A program made the translations under genes and the position numbers. The notes beneath the pieces were generated by a model. That model saw only the letters and a list, made by a program, of their open reading frames with translations, made no database searches and was not told the DNA's origin. Below, piece by piece: positions 37,189-42,033 of a stretch of 42,033 bases of DNA. Every line of letters begins with the position of its first letter. Within the stretch, counting starts at the first letter, position 1. The DNA comes from Caedimonas sp. (lineage in GTDB: Bacteria > Pseudomonadota > Alphaproteobacteria > Caedimonadales > Caedimonadaceae), in assembly GCA_016794245.1 (NCBI GenBank), contig JAEUKR010000014.1:1-42033 (forward strand). The letters run 5' to 3'.

Positions 37189-38193
37189 ATGTTCAAGGAT
37201 CAATCGAATCAACTGAGAATCCTTCCTCCGACCGAAGGTACGCTTGAAAAAGCGGCGCGATTACTTTTTGAAGGCGAACTGGTAGCCATTCCAACCGAAA
37301 CAGTTTATGGTTTGGCGGCTGATGCCACGAATGATGCCGCGGTTGCCAAAATTTACAGCTTGAAAAAGCGCCCCCAATTTAATCCTCTTATTATTCATTT
37401 TGCTGAAGTGGAGCAGATTAAACCACATGTGGAATGGAATGAAATGGCTGAAAAGCTTGCTCATACGTTTTGGCCAGGTCCCTTGACGCTTGTTTTGAAG
37501 AAAAAAAGCAGTTCTTCGCTTTCTCTTCTCGCAACGGCGGGTCTCGAAACGGTAGGCGTCAGAATACCGCATCATGAAGTCACATCCTTGCTCATTCAAA
37601 GAGCAGGAAAACCCTTGGCCGCGCCCAGTGCTAACCCTTCGGAAGCCATCAGCCCCACTTCGGCGGAGGATGTCAGGAAAGGGTTCGATCCTGAAACGCC
37701 GCTTTTGATTATTGAGGGAGGGATTTGTCAGGGAGGGATTGAATCAACGATTGTGGATCTGACCCTTGAGACGCCAACCTTGCTGCGGCCAGGACTTGTT
37801 CTTCCAGAAAAGATTGAAGCGATTTTGCATCGCCCCGTTCAATTCTTAGCCACTGTCTCGTCTATTAAGGCTCCTGGACAAATGAAACGCCATTATGCGC
37901 CTGATATTCCTTTGAGGCTTAATGTGACCGCAGTATTGCCAGAGGAAGCGCTTTTGGCTTTTGGTCCTTTTCCCTTGCGGGGGGCGGCAAAGACACTGAA
38001 CCTGAGTCGTTCCGGAGATCTGGCGGAGGCAGCGGCAAATCTTTTTGCGATGATGAGAGAATTAGATACGCCGCTTTTTTCAAGTATAGCTGTTATGCCA
38101 ATCCCATCATACGGCATCGGCCTGGCGATCAATGACCGGCTAGGTCGCGCGGCAATACAGAAGGAGGAGACCTGCTCTCTTGCCTCAAGATGA
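37189..38193 (+). CDS. L-threonylcarbamoyladenylate synthase (Sua5/YrdC)
   Basis: The enzyme makes threonylcarbamoyl-AMP from threonine, bicarbonate and ATP for the t6A37 modification of tRNAs reading ANN codons. The 334-residue protein has the YrdC domain (about 12-200) with IPTETVYGLAADATND, KKRPQFNPLIIHF, WPGPLTLVLKK, VGVRIPHH and APSANPSEAISPTSAEDV. A C-terminal Sua5 domain begins near PGQMKRHYAPDIP. Two-domain Sua5 rather than short TsaC. No strong ribosome-binding site precedes the ATG. Confidence 0.95.
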   Translation: MFKDQSNQLRILPPTEGTLEKAARLLFEGELVAIPTETVYGLAADATNDAAVAKIYSLKKRPQFNPLIIHFAEVEQIKPHVEWNEMAEKLAHTFWPGPLTLVLKKKSSSSLSLLATAGLETVGVRIPHHEVTSLLIQRAGKPLAAPSANPSEAISPTSAEDVRKGFDPETPLLIIEGGICQGGIESTIVDLTLETPTLLRPGLVLPEKIEAILHRPVQFLATVSSIKAPGQMKRHYAPDIPLRLNVTAVLPEEALLAFGPFPLRGAAKTLNLSRSGDLAEAAANLFAMMRELDTPLFSSIAVMPIPSYGIGLAINDRLGRAAIQKEETCSLASR

Positions 38194-38220
38194 TGGTATT
38201 GATGGTATCCCTCAGCCTTT

Positions 38221-39156
38221 TTATGCTTTTTCCAGATAGATATTGATCATTTCATCAAGCATCTTCAGCGCTTCGGTGCGGGGTCGTTGGAAGCAATTCC
38301 GTCCAATAATCGAGCCATGCCCTCCGCCATCTCTGATCGCGCGTGTATCTGCGTAGATGCCTTCAACGTCTTTGGTATCTCCGCCTGAGAAAATAACGAG
38401 ACGGCGACCCTGAAAGCAGCAGTCAACAATATGACGAACCCGCGCCTGAAGAGTTGGAATATCCACTTTATTCTTAAGATATTCTTTTTTCGCAGCTTCG
38501 ACTTCCAGATGTTCTGAAGGCAGTTTCACCTTGATGATGTGTGCCCCCAGCAGGGCTGCCATATGTGCGCCATAAGCAACCACGTCGATGGCGGTTTCTC
38601 CGGCTTTAGACATATTGCCGCGCGCATAGGACCAGATAATGACGGCCAGGCCGCAAGATTTTGCTTCTTCCGCAAGCTCTCTGATTTCTTCATACATGTC
38701 ATACATATGATCCGAGCCTGGATAGATAGTGAAACCGATAGCCGAACACCCAAGACGAAGCGCATCAGAAATGCTGGCGGTTACGGCTTGATCCGCTGCA
38801 GAAGGTTCAGTTGTAGCGCGGGAAAGCGCGTTTGCGCTGTTCATTTTCAGGATGGTGGGGATGGCGCCGGCAAATGTCGCGGCTCCAGCTTCCAACATCC
38901 CAAGGGGCGCTGCATAAGCGGAAAGGCCCGCGTCAATCGCGAGCTGGAAATGATAATGAGGGTCATAAGCCGCAGGGTTACATGCAAAGCTGCGTCCGGG
39001 GCCATGCTCGAACCCTTGATCGACGGGAAGAATAATCATCTTTCCTGTGCCTCCGAGGCGCCCATGGGAAAGTAAACGGGCTAAATTGGCTTTCGTTCCC
39101 GGATGATCGCTTTCATAGCATTGAAGAATTTTTTTGACTTGGGTACTAAGCATCAT
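38221..39156 (-). CDS. fbaB: Class I fructose-bisphosphate aldolase (DhnA/FbaB type)
   Basis: This metal-independent aldolase splits fructose 1,6-bisphosphate into triose phosphates. The 311-residue protein contains LPVDQGFEHGPGRSF (44-57), HIIKVKLP with K209 as the likely Schiff-base lysine, and FSGGDTK plus HGSIIGRN phosphate-binding loops. ATG 39156 or 39153 could be used. The ribosome-binding AAGGA before them lies in a stretch that resembles the end of the dispersed element (TGAAATCCTTTGAATAT on the plus strand). With gpmI and eno it supports a working glycolytic/gluconeogenic lower branch. Confidence 0.95.
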   Translation of the reverse strand: MMLSTQVKKILQCYESDHPGTKANLARLLSHGRLGGTGKMIILPVDQGFEHGPGRSFACNPAAYDPHYHFQLAIDAGLSAYAAPLGMLEAGAATFAGAIPTILKMNSANALSRATTEPSAADQAVTASISDALRLGCSAIGFTIYPGSDHMYDMYEEIRELAEEAKSCGLAVIIWSYARGNMSKAGETAIDVVAYGAHMAALLGAHIIKVKLPSEHLEVEAAKKEYLKNKVDIPTLQARVRHIVDCCFQGRRLVIFSGGDTKDVEGIYADTRAIRDGGGHGSIIGRNCFQRPRTEALKMLDEMINIYLEKA

Positions 39157-39282
39157 GAAATCCTTTGAATATTTATACGAATGTTTCTACACAAAATAGC
39201 AGGTGAACACAATAGCAGCTAAACATAATCTTTGCCTGGCTTTTGATCGACGGCGCGTTGCAAAGCCAAGCCAGACAGAGGA

Positions 39283-40326
39283 TTAGGGAGAGGGAGGAAC
39301 AGGAACAGCGCCAGTGCCAGATTTGGGGACTCCTTGCGTTGTGGAATACTCAAAATGCCAGACTTCTCCTGGATACACAAAGGCGCGGGCGGCATGGGCG
39401 GCTTGTGCGGCTTCGGCAAAACCTGAGAGAATCAATTTTAATTTATGTGGGTACGTCGCGATATCACCAATCGCGAAGATGCCGGGAACATTTGTGGCAC
39501 AGGAAGCGGGATCGACAACGATATGATGGCGTTCCAGATTCAATCCCCACTCGGCGATAGGCCCCAGGTTCATGGACAATCCAAAGAAAGGCAAAAGGCA
39601 ATCGGCTGCAAGGCTTTTTTCTTCTCCTTCAAGCGTTTTGACGATGACTTTCTCAAGCACCCCTTCATGTCCTTCAAGTCGATCCAATTGATAGGGAATC
39701 ACCAGATCGACAATTCCCTGTTGTGCCAGGGCATGCAGGCGTGCCTCGCTTTCAGGGGCGGCGCGAAATTTTGGACGACGGTGTACAACCATGACTTTAG
39801 AGGCGACTTCCGCGAGAGATATAGCCCAATCTACGGCGGAATCTCCCCCACCGGCGATGATGATTCGTTTGTCGCGAAAATCTTCCCGTGTCTTGACATG
39901 ATAAAAAACGCTTTTGCCTTCATACGTTTCCAGATGCGCCAAAGGAGGACGATGAGGCCCAAACGCGCCGGCGCCTGCGGCAATAATGATGACTTTGGCA
40001 TGAATCATGGTTCCATTTGAAAGCAGAACGCGCCAACGATTGTCTTCGACCGGCTTGACCGCGGTGACTTGGGCGCCCAAATGATAAACGGGGCTGAAGG
40101 GAGAGGCTTGCTCTGTAAGCTTGTCGATCAATTCCTGAGCGGCAATTCGAGGATAGCCAGGAATATCATAAATAGGCTTTTCCGGATATAAGGCGGAACA
40201 TTGCCCTCCCGCCCTGTCAAGCGTATCGACGACATGGCATTTCATGCGCATCATCCCGCATTCAAAAATCGCAAAAAGCCCTACGGGGCCTGCGCCAATA
40301 ATCACGACATCCGTTGTATGTATCAT
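39283..40326 (-). CDS. Ferredoxin-NADP reductase, thioredoxin-reductase-like (YumC type)
   Basis: A 347-residue FAD/NAD(P) protein with FAD motif VIIGAGPVGLFAIFE (8-22), GGQCSALYPEKPIYDIPGYP, NADPH motif IIAGGGDSAVDWAISLA and the C-terminal GIFAIGDIATYPHKLKLILSGFAEAA. The CxxC redox pair of thioredoxin reductase is absent. This defines the type 2 ferredoxin/flavodoxin-NADP reductases that move electrons between NADPH and ferredoxin. The C-terminal extension (PKSGTGAVPVPPSP) is less conserved. It reads in the same direction as fbaB and the MFS gene. Confidence 0.92.
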   Translation of the reverse strand: MIHTTDVVIIGAGPVGLFAIFECGMMRMKCHVVDTLDRAGGQCSALYPEKPIYDIPGYPRIAAQELIDKLTEQASPFSPVYHLGAQVTAVKPVEDNRWRVLLSNGTMIHAKVIIIAAGAGAFGPHRPPLAHLETYEGKSVFYHVKTREDFRDKRIIIAGGGDSAVDWAISLAEVASKVMVVHRRPKFRAAPESEARLHALAQQGIVDLVIPYQLDRLEGHEGVLEKVIVKTLEGEEKSLAADCLLPFFGLSMNLGPIAEWGLNLERHHIVVDPASCATNVPGIFAIGDIATYPHKLKLILSGFAEAAQAAHAARAFVYPGEVWHFEYSTTQGVPKSGTGAVPVPPSP

Positions 40327-40356
40327 TGCACTATCCTTGTCATTTTCCTGATCTTG

Positions 40357-41565
40357 TCAAAGCGTTTTTTGAAACGGTTTTAGCAAAGGAAGCAGGAGAA
40401 GGGCAACCCCCGCAATGATACTGCTCCCCATAAAGGCCCAAACAGATCCATAAGTCTGAAACAGCCATCCAGTGAATGAATTTGAAATAAACAAGGCAAT
40501 GCCATTGGTTAAATAATAAATTCCAAAACCTGTTCCTCGAAGAGATTGAGGTGTTGTGTCTGCCACTTTCGTAAGTAACAGGCTTTGATTGATGCCAATC
40601 TGGGCGCCCCATAAAGCCGCGCCAATCATGACAAAGAAGATTCCGTTGGCAAATCCCAGAAAAAGATTGGAAAGAATGGTGATTGAAAACCCAACGGCCA
40701 GAAGAATGCGACGATCCACGACATCCGATAAACGACCGATCGGGAAGGCGGAAAGCATGGCGCATAAATTTTGTATGACCATTACGATCGGCACCTCGGC
40801 CGGAGAGAGTCCTTGTCGTTCCGCTTGCAGGATCATGTAAACTCCACTGTAGTTTGACACCATAAAGACCGCCGCCACCAGTATAACAGCCCAATACTGA
40901 CGTTTCAGGCGAGAGATGTTGATCCATGAGATTTTCTGCGATGGTTTTTCCCGCTGTTGCGCGTGCGAGGGTGTCGAATCCTGTACAAAAAGAATCAGGG
41001 CAACAAGCGCCAGAACAGGAGGAATGCACGCAAGAAAGAAAATGAATTCATAGTCATTCCCAGTATGCCGCATCAGGTACATGACCCCCAAGGCGCCTAG
41101 AAGAGACCCCACTAAACTTAATGTTTGTCTAAGACCGTAGCAGGCTCCTTTCAGGTTTTGAGGGGCCACATCTCCTACCAGGGCTTCGCGAGGTGTGGCT
41201 TGTAAGCCGTTGGAGATGCGATCGGTTAATCTTGCCCCATAAATCCAGCCAAGACTGGGGGCAAGGGCAAAAACAGGCCGAGAAAGCGCGGTCAGGGCGT
41301 ACGCAATAATCAGAATTGGTTTGCGTTTGTGAAGATAATCGCTGATAACACCTGCAAAGATGCGCGTAAACCATGAAAAAGACTCAATCACGCCCTCTAA
41401 TAAACCCAACTCAAGCGTCGCCAGACCAAAGACTTGCGTCATGTAAAGAGGCGAAAGGCTGAAGATCACGATTGAGGATAGATTAATCAGTAGCGTCACA
41501 ACGCCAATCGCCCAGACAGTCGAAGGAATTTGGCTCAATAACGATTTTTGAGAACGCTTTGTCAT
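40357..41565 (-). CDS. Major facilitator superfamily transporter
   Basis: A 402-residue inner-membrane protein with about 12 hydrophobic helices. The loop between helices 2 and 3 carries the MFS motif A form GVISDYLHKRKPILI; a related GRLSDVVDRRILL lies in the second half. RLTDRISNGLQATPREALVGDV is typical of a multidrug/sugar-phosphate-like MFS subgroup widespread in proteobacteria. The substrate is not predictable. The FNR gene follows 30 bp later, perhaps co-transcribed. Confidence 0.9.
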   Translation of the reverse strand: MTKRSQKSLLSQIPSTVWAIGVVTLLINLSSIVIFSLSPLYMTQVFGLATLELGLLEGVIESFSWFTRIFAGVISDYLHKRKPILIIAYALTALSRPVFALAPSLGWIYGARLTDRISNGLQATPREALVGDVAPQNLKGACYGLRQTLSLVGSLLGALGVMYLMRHTGNDYEFIFFLACIPPVLALVALILFVQDSTPSHAQQREKPSQKISWINISRLKRQYWAVILVAAVFMVSNYSGVYMILQAERQGLSPAEVPIVMVIQNLCAMLSAFPIGRLSDVVDRRILLAVGFSITILSNLFLGFANGIFFVMIGAALWGAQIGINQSLLLTKVADTTPQSLRGTGFGIYYLTNGIALFISNSFTGWLFQTYGSVWAFMGSSIIAGVALLLLPLLKPFQKTL

Positions 41566-41709
41566 CTTTGCTTACTACCGTTTTTCCATGATTCTGTCAT
41601 CGTTATAAAGCAGCATTTGCTTTTCCTCACACGATCAACATTTTTGAAAAAAATTACAGTAGCAAAAAAATCGTTTGCAACGCCAGAAAAAGTTTAAAAT
41701 AAAAAATTG

Positions 41710-41880
41710 TATCCTTCGCTTTTCAAAATTTGGAAGCGTTGCGCATAGGGGCGACGAGATTTATCATTTGCTTTTGCCTCAAAATCCTCTTGCTTTCTTT
41801 GTCCGTCCAAGACGTCTAATGTACGCTGCGCGGGACTCATCGCTCGTCCGCTAACTCGGTTTTGAAATCCTTTGGGTATA
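41710..41880 (+). repeat. dispersed TA-ended element, copy F
   Basis: The longest copy (171 bp), from TATCCTTCGCTTTTCAAAAT to TTTTGAAATCCTTTGGGTATA. The interior GCGCGGGACTCATC and CGTCCGC match copy A. Both ends start or finish with TA. It lies directly before the insertion sequence. Confidence 0.75.
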
Positions 41881-41890
41881 GCTTTATAGT
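41862..41890 (+). promoter_or_regulatory. transposase promoter formed by repeat right end
   Basis: TTGAAA (41862-41867, inside copy F) and TATAGT (41885-41890, just outside) are exactly 17 bp apart. The predicted start is about 40 nt before the transposase ATG. Confidence 0.55.
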
Positions 41891-41936
41891 ATTATAGCTG
41901 ATTGACATTATGTTTTGTCATATTTATGGTAGGTTT

Positions 41937-42033
41937 ATGAGCTATGGATACAGTATAGATTTACGAGAGCGCGTAGTGTCCTATATTCAGGACGGTCATA
42001 CGCAAAAAGAAGCGAGTACAGTTTTCAAGCTTC
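41937..42033 (+). mobile_element. IS630-type transposase, 5' part cut by window end
   Basis: The frame starts MSYGYSIDLRERVVSYIQDG and continues HTQKEASTVFKL to the window edge. YSxDLRxRVV followed by a helix-turn-helix (QKEASTVFxL) is the usual N-terminus of IS630/Tc1-mariner transposases, whose insertions duplicate TA. A weak AGG lies three bases before the ATG. The catalytic DDE part lies outside the window, so completeness cannot be judged. The left end of the element probably lies within 41881-41936. Confidence 0.85.

Larger units (their letters stand above)
41566..41936. other. 371-bp gene-free stretch with repeat copy F
   Basis: It lies between the MFS gene and the divergent transposase start. 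It holds the AT-rich upstream region of the MFS gene (41566-41709), repeat copy F (41710-41880), and about 56 bp that include the transposase promoter and probably the insertion-sequence end. Confidence 0.7.

Noticed and set aside
39445-40020. 191-codon plus-strand frame
   Set aside because: It is antisense to the ferredoxin-NADP reductase, which has both nucleotide-binding motifs.
40340-41029. 229-codon minus-strand frame overlapping the MFS gene in another phase
   Set aside because: The MFS frame has clear helices and motifs; this frame is rich in His/Cys/Ser without a pattern.

Overview
The window looks like a chromosomal segment of an alphaproteobacterium. The supporting signs are the ntrY-ntrX-trkA block, the secG-pyrG-kdsA-eno order and the tatABC-serS-surE-nlpD-yajC-secDF order. 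Several things suggest a host-associated lineage, perhaps near Holosporales/Paracaedibacter-like endosymbionts: many decayed or repeat-filled intergenic spaces, secreted proteins with no recognisable family, a solitary NtrC-type DNA-binding domain, and amino-acid/MFS transporters. That placement is inference; no rRNA or tRNA gene is present to test it.

Layout. 1-2520: AT-rich accessory edge with an almost G-less first 150 bases, broken GNAT acetyltransferase pieces, and a divergent O-methyltransferase/TetR pair sharing two near-identical operators. 2655-3593 (-): ftsY. 3659-9035 (+): solitary NtrC-type HTH gene, ntrY, ntrX, trkA. 9309-13780 (+): recJ, comF, grxC, gpmI. 13986-16382 (-): a two-gene unit made of an outer-membrane beta-barrel protein followed by a secreted protein with coiled-coil segments and three polyproline runs (formin FH1-like). 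16559-21057 (+): secG, pyrG, kdsA, eno, ending in a strong hairpin. 21253-21990 (+): unrecognised secreted protein. Then an FSA-type transaldolase (-), priA (+), an APC amino-acid permease (-), gshA (-) and nagZ (+). 36936-29424 (-): a nine-gene run tatA-tatB-tatC-serS-surE-nlpD-yajC-secD-secF, devoted mainly to export and envelope. 37189-38193 (+): Sua5. 38221-41565 (-): class I aldolase fbaB, a thioredoxin-reductase-like ferredoxin-NADP reductase and an MFS transporter. 41937-42033 (+): start of an IS630-type transposase cut by the window end.

How the genes work together. Glycolysis/gluconeogenesis (fbaB, gpmI, eno) and a pentose-phosphate step (transaldolase) sit with envelope precursors (kdsA), peptidoglycan recycling and separation (nagZ, nlpD) and protein export (ftsY, secG, secDF-yajC, tatABC). 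Redox and glutathione functions (gshA, grxC, the FNR) are spread between them.

The most unusual signal is a family of dispersed intergenic elements of about 70-170 bp. Their ends are imperfect inverted repeats (left end TATACCCTTCGTCTTTCAAAA, right end complementary to it) and begin and finish with TA, like Tc1/mariner-IS630 elements. Their ends read outward as TTGAAA -35 boxes. At three places (nagZ, the tat operon and the IS630 transposase) a good -10 follows at 16-17 bp, so the elements may be acting as mobile promoters. The second highlight is the polyproline secreted protein paired with an outer-membrane barrel, a candidate host-actin or SH3/profilin-binding surface factor.
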